From positions 1-7,118 of the forward strand of contig PHAF01000095.1 of assembly GCA_002841605.1 (NCBI GenBank): a stretch of DNA of 7,118 nt. Direction: 5' to 3'. A program made the translations under genes and the position numbers. This document shows, piece after piece, positions 1 to 6,156 of this stretch; the stretch's first letter is position 1, and each line of letters begins with the position of its first letter. The notes under the pieces are model-generated. The model was not told where the DNA came from and did no database searches. It saw only the letters and a list, made by a program, of their open reading frames with translations. Origin of the DNA: Firmicutes bacterium HGW-Firmicutes-10. Lineage in GTDB: Bacteria > Bacillota_I > Bacilli_A > Erysipelotrichales > Erysipelotrichaceae.

Positions 1-323
1 CTCGCAATCGGTGATGAAGTCAATGCCTCAAGTCGTTTCTCTTGATTGGCAGCGACCAATCGGATGATATAGTAAAAATCTCGTTCACTGAGCTGCTGAT
101 TTTCTTTGATCAGTCGGATTGCTGCTAAAACTGCTCGCTTACACTCATCGACCGAAGATGAATCGCTTCCCGAAATAAGCAGCTGACTGCTGCGAATCAA
201 GCAGTTGACGTTATAGTTTTTTTCCAATATCGCTAAATGGCGGTCGTTTACACCGAAAAGATTGGATAATTCTTCCATATTCAATTCATTCAGTGAGATC
301 GCTGTATTGTGATCCAAATGCAT
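1..323 (-). CDS. phoH: PhoH-like protein, N-terminal part (cut by window start)
   Basis: An open frame on the minus strand runs off the left edge with no stop; 107 codons are visible from the ATG at 323-321. The protein contains LNELNMEELSNLFGVNDRHL, then NCLIRSSQLLISGSD and LSERDFYYIIRL. This is the pattern of the small N-terminal RNA-binding-like domain of PhoH/YbeZ proteins, cytoplasmic P-loop NTPases linked to RNA metabolism and often encoded next to ybeY. The P-loop ATPase domain would lie beyond the window, so the assignment rests on the N-terminal domain only. A second in-frame ATG at 332-330 would add Met-Glu-Trp, and a TAA lies two codons upstream of it, so no longer start is possible. 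GGAG sits only 3 bases before the 323 ATG, a short spacing, so the choice between the two starts is open. The gene follows the rpsU terminator and probably has its own promoter. Confidence 0.8.
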   Translation of the reverse strand, partial: MHLDHNTAISLNELNMEELSNLFGVNDRHLAILEKNYNVNCLIRSSQLLISGSDSSSVDECKRAVLAAIRLIKENQQLSERDFYYIIRLVAANQEKRLEALTSSPIA

Positions 324-341
324 CCACTCCATTCTTAATTA

Positions 342-347
342 AGTATA
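342..347 (-). promoter_or_regulatory. possible -10 box for phoH
   Basis: TATACT on the minus strand lies between the rpsU terminator and the phoH start, 9 bases before the upstream ATG at 332. No good -35 box is visible at 16-18 bases; the region there is T-rich because it is the terminator U-tract. If used, transcription would start almost at the first ATG, which would favour the inner ATG at 323 or a nearly leaderless message. This is a weak call based on one hexamer and on position. Confidence 0.3.
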
Positions 348-358
348 GCGTGAGTATG

Positions 359-389
359 AAAATAAAAAAAGTACTTTTTCAAGTACTTT
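359..389 (-). terminator. rho-independent terminator of rpsU
   Basis: Read on the minus strand, AAAGTACTT, a GAAA tetraloop and AAGTACTTT form a perfect 9-bp stem (389-381 pairing with 376-368), followed by a T-rich tract (367-359). The stem has only two G-C pairs but a stable GNRA-type loop. Its 5' arm begins inside the rpsU stop codon (390-388), so coding sequence and terminator overlap. It separates rpsU from phoH. Confidence 0.8.
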
Positions 390-567
390 ATTTGCTTCTG
401 CGAGCTTTTCTGGCGGCTTCGGATTTTAATTTGCGACGAACGCCCGGTTTTACATAAAACTCTCTTTTGCGAGCCTCAGCAAGGGTTCCGTTACGAGAGA
501 CTTGACGTTTAAAACGACGCAGCGCATCATCCAAAACTTCATTCTCTTTGAGTACGACTCTAGGCAT
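388..567 (-). CDS. rpsU: 30S ribosomal protein S21
   Basis: This is a complete 59-residue, strongly basic protein with the S21 pattern: MPRVVLKENEVLDDALRRFK at the N-terminus, then REFYVKPGVRRKLKSEAARK and a run of basic residues at the C-terminus. S21 (bS21) binds the 30S platform near the anti-Shine-Dalgarno region and helps start translation. The usual length is about 57-70 residues. The start at 567 is preferred over a longer frame reaching 714 because it matches the family N-terminus and has the best ribosome site in the window: GGGGAGG at 578-572, six bases from its ATG. The extra upstream residues would overlap deoC and resemble nothing. It has its own promoter and terminator, so it can be transcribed as a single gene. 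Confidence 0.97.
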   Translation of the reverse strand: MPRVVLKENEVLDDALRRFKRQVSRNGTLAEARKREFYVKPGVRRKLKSEAARKARRSK

Positions 568-598
568 AATCAACCTCCCCTCTGATGCAAGCAGTATT

Positions 599-627
599 AT
601 TATACAAAACCAACCGCTAAAATGCAA
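599..627 (-). promoter_or_regulatory. promoter of rpsU
   Basis: In the 67-base gap between deoC and rpsU the minus strand carries a perfect TATAAT (604-599) and, 17 bases upstream, TTGCAT (627-622), which matches the first three bases of the sigma-A -35 consensus. Transcription would start near 592, giving a leader of about 25 bases that contains the strong ribosome site. No terminator hairpin is visible after the deoC stop, so read-through from the operon may add to this promoter. Confidence 0.65.
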
Positions 628-634
628 GTATATC

Positions 635-1291
635 TTAATATGTTTGCGTGCTGGTCTGCTTGTTAAGCAACTGGACACCGGCAGATGTTCCGATACGGTC
701 AGCCCCGGCTTCAATCATAGCAATCAAATCTTCATACGTGCGGACCCCGCCTGCTGCTTTTACGCGTGCCTGCGATCCGACGACATTCTTCATCAGTTTG
801 ACATCTTCAACGGTCGCTCCGGCCGTAGAGAATCCCGTAGATGTCTTAACGAAGTCTGCTTTGGCATCCAACACTGCATTACAAGCCAAAATTTTCTCAT
901 CATCGCTTAATAGGCAAGTCTCAATAATTACCTTTACGATATTTTTCCCGGCAGCTTCTTTGACAGCACGGATGTCTTCGGTGACCAATGACATATGTTT
1001 GTCTTTCAAAGCACCGATATTTAAGACCATATCGATTTCGGTAGCGCCATTTTCAATGGCGTTTTTCGTTTCAAATACTTTCACTGCGGTCGTTGTGGCT
1101 CCCAGCGGAAAGCCGATCACCGTGCAAACCTTGACATCACTTCCATTCAACAGTTCGGCACATGTTTTGACCCATGTCGGATTTACGCAAACGGATGCGA
1201 AATCATAGGTTCTTGCCTCCTCGCATAAAGTGATGATTTGTTGTTTAGTGGCATTTTGTTTTAATAATGTATGATCGATGGTTTTATTCAC
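635..1291 (-). CDS. deoC: deoxyribose-phosphate aldolase
   Basis: This is a complete 218-residue class I aldolase, typical of the shorter bacterial DeoC form. It splits 2-deoxyribose-5-phosphate into acetaldehyde and glyceraldehyde-3-phosphate in deoxynucleoside catabolism in the cytoplasm. Visible motifs are IDHTLL (5-10), the proton-relay Asp in EIDMVLN (D87), the Schiff-base Lys in VKTSTGF (K149), the second active-site Lys in KAAGGVR (K178), and the phosphate-binding GTSAG (201-205). The start codon is GTG (1291-1289), preceded by AAGGAGG at a 9-base spacing. It overlaps the end of murE by 8 bases, which suggests translational coupling. No other deo genes (deoA, deoB, deoD, pdp) are nearby, so here it is a passenger in a cell-wall and translation operon. 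All key residues are intact. Confidence 0.97.
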   Translation of the reverse strand: MNKTIDHTLLKQNATKQQIITLCEEARTYDFASVCVNPTWVKTCAELLNGSDVKVCTVIGFPLGATTTAVKVFETKNAIENGATEIDMVLNIGALKDKHMSLVTEDIRAVKEAAGKNIVKVIIETCLLSDDEKILACNAVLDAKADFVKTSTGFSTAGATVEDVKLMKNVVGSQARVKAAGGVRTYEDLIAMIEAGADRIGTSAGVQLLNKQTSTQTY

Positions 1292-2753
1292 TGGTACATA
1301 CCTCCTTGTTTAATATGACAGTCTGTAAAATTTCCTGGGTTGCTATATGATCTCCCATCCACTCTTCTTTGCCAAACTCGCGATACATATACGGTTCATC
1401 CCCTTTGCCTAAGATTAAGACTGTATCATTTTTGCATGCGATTTCCAGCGCTTGACGAATGGCGTCATAGCGGTCTTCAATAATGATGTAATTGTTTTTT
1501 TGGATGCCCTTGCTTATTTCACTGCAAATATCCAACACCTTTTCACTGCGGTTATCCTCTTCGGTCAAAATTATCATATCACAATAACGGTCTGCAAGTT
1601 CACCCAAAACCCTGCGTTTCTTAGAATCACGCTGACCGGCAGAACCAAAGACCACGATTATTTTCTTTTTAGGCGGTGTTATGGATTTCGCATACGTAAA
1701 TATTTTATCGAAACCGTCCGGTGTATGTGCATAGTCGATGATCACATTGAAATTCTGACCTTCACTAATGACTTCCATACGGCCATCGACCTGCGGGATG
1801 GTCTTACACTTTTCAACGATCATGGACAAATCCATGCCGTAGGTCGCCAAAGCTGCAATCACACCAAGCAAATTGTAGATGTTGAACACAGCGACCAAAT
1901 TTGTATGAATTTTGACTGTTTTCTTTTCTTTTCGGATAAACAGGTCAAATACGGTTTTGTTTGGATAAAGCTCGATATTATCCGCAAAGAAGTCTGCCTC
2001 ATGATCGAGACCGTAGGTGACAATATTACCTTCAAAGGTCGAAATGATGCGTTTACCGAATGGATCATCCTGATTCACGACTGCCAATCCGGTCTTTTTA
2101 AGCATCGTAAACAGTTTCTTCTTGGCTTGAAAGTAGTTTTCCATGTTTCCGTGAAAATCAAGGTGATCATGAGTTAGATTTGTAAAAATGGCCACGTCAA
2201 AATCGACGCTTAAAACCCTTCCCTGTTCCAATCCATGCGAAGAAACTTCCAGTGCCACGGCTTTCATACCCGCATCCACCATTTTCTTCAATGTCTGATG
2301 CATCGGTATGACATCCGGTGTCGTCAGAAACGGCTGTTCCTTGACATCTCCATATTCGGTAGAAATGGTACCGATATAACCGCATGGCAGCGTTTGATTG
2401 ATGAAATACTGCAATAACTTCGCACTGGTGCTTTTCCCGTTGGTTCCGGTAACGCTGAACACTTTCAGAATCGCACTTGGATTACCGAAAAAACGCGATG
2501 CAATGACATTAAGCGTTTTTAAAACGTCATCCACTAAAATATAGGCAACTTTATCGGAGGCTTTGGGTAACGGGTCGCTGTGCACGATTGCTACGGCTCC
2601 ATTTAAAATAGCCTGTTCGACAAACTGATGACCATCAAAAACCATGCCTTTCAAACAGAAAAACAGGGAATTCTCGTTTTTGACTCGTGAATCAACGGAT
2701 AACGAATCAATTCGGATATCCGGAGCACTGTTAAACAGCTGATTTAAATTCAT
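1284..2753 (-). CDS. murE: UDP-N-acetylmuramyl-tripeptide synthetase (MurE ligase)
   Basis: This is a complete 489-residue Mur ligase, the normal MurE length. It adds the third amino acid to UDP-MurNAc-L-Ala-D-Glu in cytoplasmic peptidoglycan synthesis. The N-terminal substrate domain has LSVDSRVKNENSLFFCLKG (18-36). The central ATPase has the P-loop VTGTNGKST (101-109), TTPD (144-147), LEVSSHGL (168-175), TNLTHDHLDFHG (191-202) and KKKLF (211-215), which holds the position expected for the carbamylated Lys. The C-terminal domain has IDYAHTPDG (339-347), FGSAGQRDSKKR (369-380) and GKGDEPY (449-455). The segment that selects the third residue reads TEEDNRSE (397-404), neither the DNPR of diaminopimelate enzymes nor the D(D/N)P(N/A) of lysine enzymes, so the amino acid added cannot be stated. 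The ATG overlaps the mtaB stop as ATGA. A longer frame to 2828 exists but lies inside mtaB and lacks homology. Confidence 0.95.
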   Translation of the reverse strand: MNLNQLFNSAPDIRIDSLSVDSRVKNENSLFFCLKGMVFDGHQFVEQAILNGAVAIVHSDPLPKASDKVAYILVDDVLKTLNVIASRFFGNPSAILKVFSVTGTNGKSTSAKLLQYFINQTLPCGYIGTISTEYGDVKEQPFLTTPDVIPMHQTLKKMVDAGMKAVALEVSSHGLEQGRVLSVDFDVAIFTNLTHDHLDFHGNMENYFQAKKKLFTMLKKTGLAVVNQDDPFGKRIISTFEGNIVTYGLDHEADFFADNIELYPNKTVFDLFIRKEKKTVKIHTNLVAVFNIYNLLGVIAALATYGMDLSMIVEKCKTIPQVDGRMEVISEGQNFNVIIDYAHTPDGFDKIFTYAKSITPPKKKIIVVFGSAGQRDSKKRRVLGELADRYCDMIILTEEDNRSEKVLDICSEISKGIQKNNYIIIEDRYDAIRQALEIACKNDTVLILGKGDEPYMYREFGKEEWMGDHIATQEILQTVILNKEVCTSE

Positions 2754-4045
2754 GACTCCACCGCCTTCTTGACAAGGACACCGTAATTTCGCCCTTGTTT
2801 GTGATGAGTGATACATACGCGATGACATTGATTGTTCAACGACTCATCGCTTGGTACACTGACCAATACATATTCCCCGGAATGACCCGTTGCCAATCCG
2901 TTTTGATAAGATTCAAATAAGACAAGCACTTCTTGGTTGACAAACTGCATTTCATAACGGGCTTTCATCAAAGACGATGCGGCAATCAACCGTTGGGCAC
3001 GTTCTTTTTTCGTATTTGCATCCAAATGACTGCTCAATTGTGCCGCCACCGTATTTGCACGCATCGAATATGGAAATACATGCATAAAGCTGAAACGGCA
3101 TTGCTCTACAAAATCCATTGTCGTGAGAAATTCTTCCTCACTTTCCCCCGGAAATCCGACAATGATGTCCGTACTGATGGATATCAAATCAAACCGTTGA
3201 CGGATCGATTGAATCCGATCGTAAAATTCTTTCGTCGTATACGGGCGATTCATTCGTTTCAGAACCGTATCACAACCTGATTGAAGAGGAATATGCAAAT
3301 GCCGCACGATTTTATCGCTAGACGCCATCAGATCCAACAGACCGAGAGTGATTTCCGTCACTTCGATTGATGACAAACGGATTCGCTCTAGCCCTGCTAC
3401 ATCCTCTAGCAGGCGTTTTAACAAATAAGTCAAATCCTCATTGCCATCCTTGCCGTAACGACCGATATGAATTCCGGATAAGACGATTTCTTTATGTCCG
3501 TTGCTGACAAGACCTTTGGCCATCTCAATCAAATCATCACAGCTCGCCGAGCGCTCGTTGCCTCTGGCATAAGGGATGATGCAATATGAGCAAAACTGAT
3601 CGCAGCCATCCTGAATTTTCAAAAATGCCCGAGTCTGATTGGAATAGTGTTTCAACGGCAAAGATTCAAATGTCAGATTTCTTTGATCGCTGATGAGCGC
3701 ATCACCCTGGCCCTGATTGATATATTCGAGCAGCCGGCTTTTGTGTTTTGCTCCGATAAGCAAATCAATGCGTTCTATTTCATGAAGATCCTTTTGGTTG
3801 GTCTGAACATAGCAGCCCACGACGCAGATCATGGCATCCCCATTCTGGCGAATGGCCTGATGAATTTTCTGACGGCTTTTCGATGCTGCCGTGTTGGTGA
3901 CAGAGCATGTGTTTATAATGTATATATCCGCAGCATCCTTAAAATCGACTTGCTGATAACCCGAATTTTTCAGACTTTCGATATAGCTTTCCGATTCAAA
4001 TGTATTTACTTTACAACCCAAAGTAGCTATCGCAAATGTCTTCAT
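2750..4045 (-). CDS. mtaB: tRNA (N6-threonylcarbamoyladenosine(37)-C2)-methylthiotransferase MtaB
   Basis: This is a complete 431-residue radical SAM methylthiotransferase of the MtaB (YqeV) type, which turns t6A37 into ms2t6A37 in ANN-decoding tRNAs. The N-terminal UPF0004 domain supplies three cysteines for one 4Fe-4S cluster: C11 in LGCKVN, C47 in INTCSVT and C78 in VVGCY. The radical SAM motif CDQFCSYC holds C148, C152 and C155. Further conserved blocks are HIPLQSGCDTVLKRMNRPY (251-269) and TDIIVGFPGE (292-301), and a C-terminal TRAM-like domain spans roughly 365-428. LGCKVN near the N-terminus separates MtaB from MiaB (LGCQMN) and RimO. The start at 4045 has AAGGTG five bases upstream. 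A two-codon ATG-AAA-TGA lies just before it and is ignored. A promoter overlaps the end of the upstream gene, and the stop overlaps murE. Confidence 0.96.
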   Translation of the reverse strand: MKTFAIATLGCKVNTFESESYIESLKNSGYQQVDFKDAADIYIINTCSVTNTAASKSRQKIHQAIRQNGDAMICVVGCYVQTNQKDLHEIERIDLLIGAKHKSRLLEYINQGQGDALISDQRNLTFESLPLKHYSNQTRAFLKIQDGCDQFCSYCIIPYARGNERSASCDDLIEMAKGLVSNGHKEIVLSGIHIGRYGKDGNEDLTYLLKRLLEDVAGLERIRLSSIEVTEITLGLLDLMASSDKIVRHLHIPLQSGCDTVLKRMNRPYTTKEFYDRIQSIRQRFDLISISTDIIVGFPGESEEEFLTTMDFVEQCRFSFMHVFPYSMRANTVAAQLSSHLDANTKKERAQRLIAASSLMKARYEMQFVNQEVLVLFESYQNGLATGHSGEYVLVSVPSDESLNNQCHRVCITHHKQGRNYGVLVKKAVES

Positions 4046-4061
4046 TTCATCACCTTGCTGT

Positions 4062-4090
4062 ATTATACATTAATCTGCTATATTTGTAAA
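4062..4090 (-). promoter_or_regulatory. internal promoter in front of mtaB
   Basis: On the minus strand TTTACA (4090-4085; 5 of 6 matches to the sigma-A -35 box) is followed after exactly 17 bases by a perfect TATAAT (4067-4062). The -35 box lies inside the last codons of the upstream unknown gene. Transcription would start near 4056, giving a leader of about 11 bases that still includes the AAGGTG ribosome site of mtaB. It would let mtaB, murE and deoC be expressed apart from rsmE and the unknown gene. Confidence 0.7.
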
Positions 4091-4855
4091 AATCAGCGGC
4101 TTTTTCAATTTTGCGTATGATTTGGCAGCTTTCGGTGAAATCAGCGAATGTTCAGTGCACAAACTCATAAACTGTTCGACATCGTGTTCAAGAAGACTGT
4201 TTCCCAGCAATGTAAGCAGTTGCGAATTGATTTCGGCCTTTTCGAATAAAGGATACTCTGTGCATTCTTTCAAGTTACAGAAATACAAGGTTTTAACCGA
4301 TTCGACATACAAAACAAAACGGTTATTTTGGCCATCCACGAAAGCGGCATTGCTAAATCCCGCACGATATGGCTCAATACCGTAAATCAGCGGATCAACG
4401 CATTCTTTGACGAATTGTTTGTACAGTTTATAAAATTGAGGCAATTCAAAAACGACCATTTCCTTGTGATACAAAGAATTAAGCAATTCATTGAAAAATG
4501 GAATCATGATCCAGACACCCGTTTGAGATTCGAACTTGCATAAGGTTTGTTTCAACGAAAAAAGTTCAAGATTCATTAAGTGATTGCGTTGCTGATAATC
4601 GATTGTCGGCCAAATCTCAATCAGTTTATTGCGGACCTCATCGTAAGCCTTCTCCAGCTTCTGCTTATTGCTCAGCGATGTTTTTATGATTTGCATTTTG
4701 AAATAATCCGTCGGGTTTTGACAAACGAAAAGCATCCCTTCTTTTTTAAAGGTATCTTTCATCCACTGGATGTCTTTTTTGATTTCTTTTGTTTTCAACA
4801 GTTGCTGGCGATGAAACTTCTTCAGCCAGACATCGACAGACAGATTTTTAAACAT
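4070..4855 (-). CDS. conserved-looking protein of unknown function, 261 aa
   Basis: I do not recognise this protein. It is 261 residues, with no signal peptide and no membrane segment, so it is probably cytoplasmic. The first 80 residues are Lys-rich and predicted largely helical (KKFHRQQLLKTKEIKKDIQW, later NKQKLEKAYDEVRNKLIEIW). The middle is hydrophobic and aromatic (GVWIMIPFFNELLNSLYHKE). The final third has RFVLYVESVKTLYFCNLKEC and a Lys/Ala-rich tail. No P-loop, metal-binding cysteine cluster or SAM motif is visible. It is very likely a real gene: AGGAGA sits five bases before the ATG, its start overlaps the rsmE stop by 8 bases, its codon use matches its neighbours, and 261 codons stay open. 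Placement between rsmE and mtaB, two RNA-modification genes, hints at a translation-linked role, but that is guilt by association only. Confidence 0.85.
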   Translation of the reverse strand: MFKNLSVDVWLKKFHRQQLLKTKEIKKDIQWMKDTFKKEGMLFVCQNPTDYFKMQIIKTSLSNKQKLEKAYDEVRNKLIEIWPTIDYQQRNHLMNLELFSLKQTLCKFESQTGVWIMIPFFNELLNSLYHKEMVVFELPQFYKLYKQFVKECVDPLIYGIEPYRAGFSNAAFVDGQNNRFVLYVESVKTLYFCNLKECTEYPLFEKAEINSQLLTLLGNSLLEHDVEQFMSLCTEHSLISPKAAKSYAKLKKPLIFTNIAD

Positions 4856-5570
4856 TTCGTTCTCCTAATGTATCAAGCAAAATACAGCCGGCAACGGCCG
4901 CAGTTTCAGCACGCAAAATACGTTTTCCCAGGCTGACTGAAGTAAAACCGTTTTCAGTCAAATAGCTGATTTCTTCATTTGTAAATCCGCCTTCAGGGCC
5001 AACCACTAAGGTGACATCCGACAAATCTTCTTTAAAATTTCCCAAAAAAGTCGTTTTTTCTTTTTCATAAGCAACGAAATTTTCTGCAGATTTATGTTCA
5101 ATAAGCTTTTTGAAAGGAATCGGTTCAATGATGGCAGGTATACGATGCCTGTATGACTGCTCCGCTGCTTCCGTCATTATCTTGTGATAACGCTCAAGCT
5201 TACGGATAGCTGACTCCGGTTTGTCCTTTACGACGCAACGTGCACTTATAAACGGTACGATTTTGTCAACACCGCATTCTGTTGCTTTTTCAAGCATCCA
5301 ATCCCATCGCTCGCCCTTGATCATGGCAACCGCCAATGTTATTTTGACGTTTGATTCTCGATCTTCAATCACCGGCTCAGTTATCGAGGCAATGACTTTG
5401 TTGTTGTTGATTTTGATAAAACCCAAAAAAACAGATGCCTGTATGTCCACCAGCCGAATGATTTTTCCTTCTTTCATTCGCAAAACTTTAAGCATGTGAA
5501 AAGATTGGTCTGGTGTCATTTCAATTTCCATACCGACTGTCAGTTTTTGATGCACAAAATATTGTTGCAT
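4848..5570 (-). CDS. rsmE: 16S rRNA (uracil(1498)-N3)-methyltransferase
   Basis: This is a complete 240-residue SPOUT-class methyltransferase that methylates N3 of U1498 in helix 44 of 16S rRNA, using S-adenosylmethionine. The N-terminal PUA-like part has HMLKVLRMKEG (25-35). The knotted catalytic domain has EKATECGVDKIVPF (94-107), EAAEQSYRHRIP (134-145), the SAM-binding VVGPEGGF (189-196) and LGKRILRAETA (214-224), all family hallmarks. Length matches the usual 230-250 residues. The ATG at 5570 follows the rluB TAG by one base. The only purine-rich ribosome site (GAGGGA) lies about 15 bases upstream, so initiation may depend on ribosomes ending rluB. It overlaps the next gene by 8 bases. 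In many Bacillota rsmE follows prmA; here it follows an rluB-type gene. Confidence 0.97.
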   Translation of the reverse strand: MQQYFVHQKLTVGMEIEMTPDQSFHMLKVLRMKEGKIIRLVDIQASVFLGFIKINNNKVIASITEPVIEDRESNVKITLAVAMIKGERWDWMLEKATECGVDKIVPFISARCVVKDKPESAIRKLERYHKIMTEAAEQSYRHRIPAIIEPIPFKKLIEHKSAENFVAYEKEKTTFLGNFKEDLSDVTLVVGPEGGFTNEEISYLTENGFTSVSLGKRILRAETAAVAGCILLDTLGERNV

Positions 5571-5571
5571 A

Positions 5572-6135
5572 CTAAATCAACGTTCCCTCTTCGCTCAGCT
5601 GACGCAGTTTTTTCACTTCAAAAGGCTTCAGTATCCGGTAGTCTCCTTGTCCTAAGCCTTCAACCGTTAAAAAGCCAATCGAAACACGATGAAGTTTACG
5701 CACTTGATAGCCCAGTGCTTCCATCATGCGTTTGATCTGGCGATTGCGGCCTTCAACGATCGTTAACTCAAAATCTGTCATCTGCTTGTCAAAATCCTTG
5801 TTTGTTACCCAAACCTTCGCAGGTATGGTTACCGAACCGTCGTCGAGCTTTACACCCGATTCCAGCGTCTTAATATCTTTCGTAGCCAAAATGCCTTTGA
5901 TTTTGACTTCATACTTCTTAGGAATATGATACCGCGGATGAATCAGACTGTTGGCAAAATCGCCGTCATTGGTCAAAATCAGACACCCGGTCGTGTCATA
6001 GTCCAGTCGGCCGACTGGAAATATACGATATGGCGTTTCTACCAAAGAAACCACCGTTTGACGGTCTTTCTCATCATTTAAAGAACAGATGACTTTGCGC
6101 GGCTTATTGATCACGTAATAAACTTTGTTTTCGCG
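5572..6135 (-). CDS. rluB: RluB/RsuA-family rRNA pseudouridine synthase, N-terminus missing
   Basis: The 187 residues from Arg at 6135 to the TAG at 5572 form the catalytic part of an RsuA/RluB/RluE-type pseudouridine synthase. Motifs in order: KVYYVINKPR, IFPVGRLDYDTTGCLILTND with the catalytic Asp of GRLD encoded at 6003-6001, HPRYHIPKKYEV, and VEGRNRQIKRMMEALG followed by VRKLHRVSIG. These enzymes convert a uridine in 23S (RluB) or 16S (RsuA) rRNA to pseudouridine. The family normally begins with an S4 RNA-binding domain of about 60 residues. That domain is absent because, upstream of about 6135, the frame passes straight into UvrA sequence. RluB is preferred over RsuA because of the Bacillota context and KPRKVICSLNDEKDR, but the substrate is not proven. 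The real gene presumably has its S4 domain and start codon in the true genome. Confidence 0.85.
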   Translation of the reverse strand, partial: RENKVYYVINKPRKVICSLNDEKDRQTVVSLVETPYRIFPVGRLDYDTTGCLILTNDGDFANSLIHPRYHIPKKYEVKIKGILATKDIKTLESGVKLDDGSVTIPAKVWVTNKDFDKQMTDFELTIVEGRNRQIKRMMEALGYQVRKLHRVSIGFLTVEGLGQGDYRILKPFEVKKLRQLSEEGTLI

Positions 6136-6156
6136 GATGATCGATTTCCCGTCAAT
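6133..6156 (-). other. chimeric junction between uvrA and rluB sequence
   Basis: The frame reads VLAVRIDGKSII, as expected in UvrA, and then RENKVYYVINKPR, as expected in an RluB-type synthase after its S4 domain. The shared stretch, roughly DGKSII (6153-6136), could belong to either gene, because UvrA proteins carry a similar VRI(G/D)GKSI and RluB-type proteins a similar VDGK. Codon style and G+C change abruptly here: 26/60 in 5221-5280 against 42/60 in 6481-6540. Both proteins are cut inside a domain. This fits a join at short sequence similarity during assembly, library preparation or cloning better than a biological fusion. Confidence 0.8.

Noticed and set aside
568..714. N-terminal extension of RpsU by 49 residues
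   Set aside because: The extension overlaps deoC, matches no S21 protein, and the ATG at 567 has a near-perfect ribosome site.
548..1208. Plus-strand open frames opposite rpsU and deoC
   Set aside because: They lie antisense to well-supported genes, have no ribosome site that stands out and no family resemblance.
5140..5450. Repeated GATGCCTGTATG at about 5144 and 5437
   Set aside because: It is a 12-base match within one coding gene (rsmE), with no third copy or regular spacing, so chance is sufficient.
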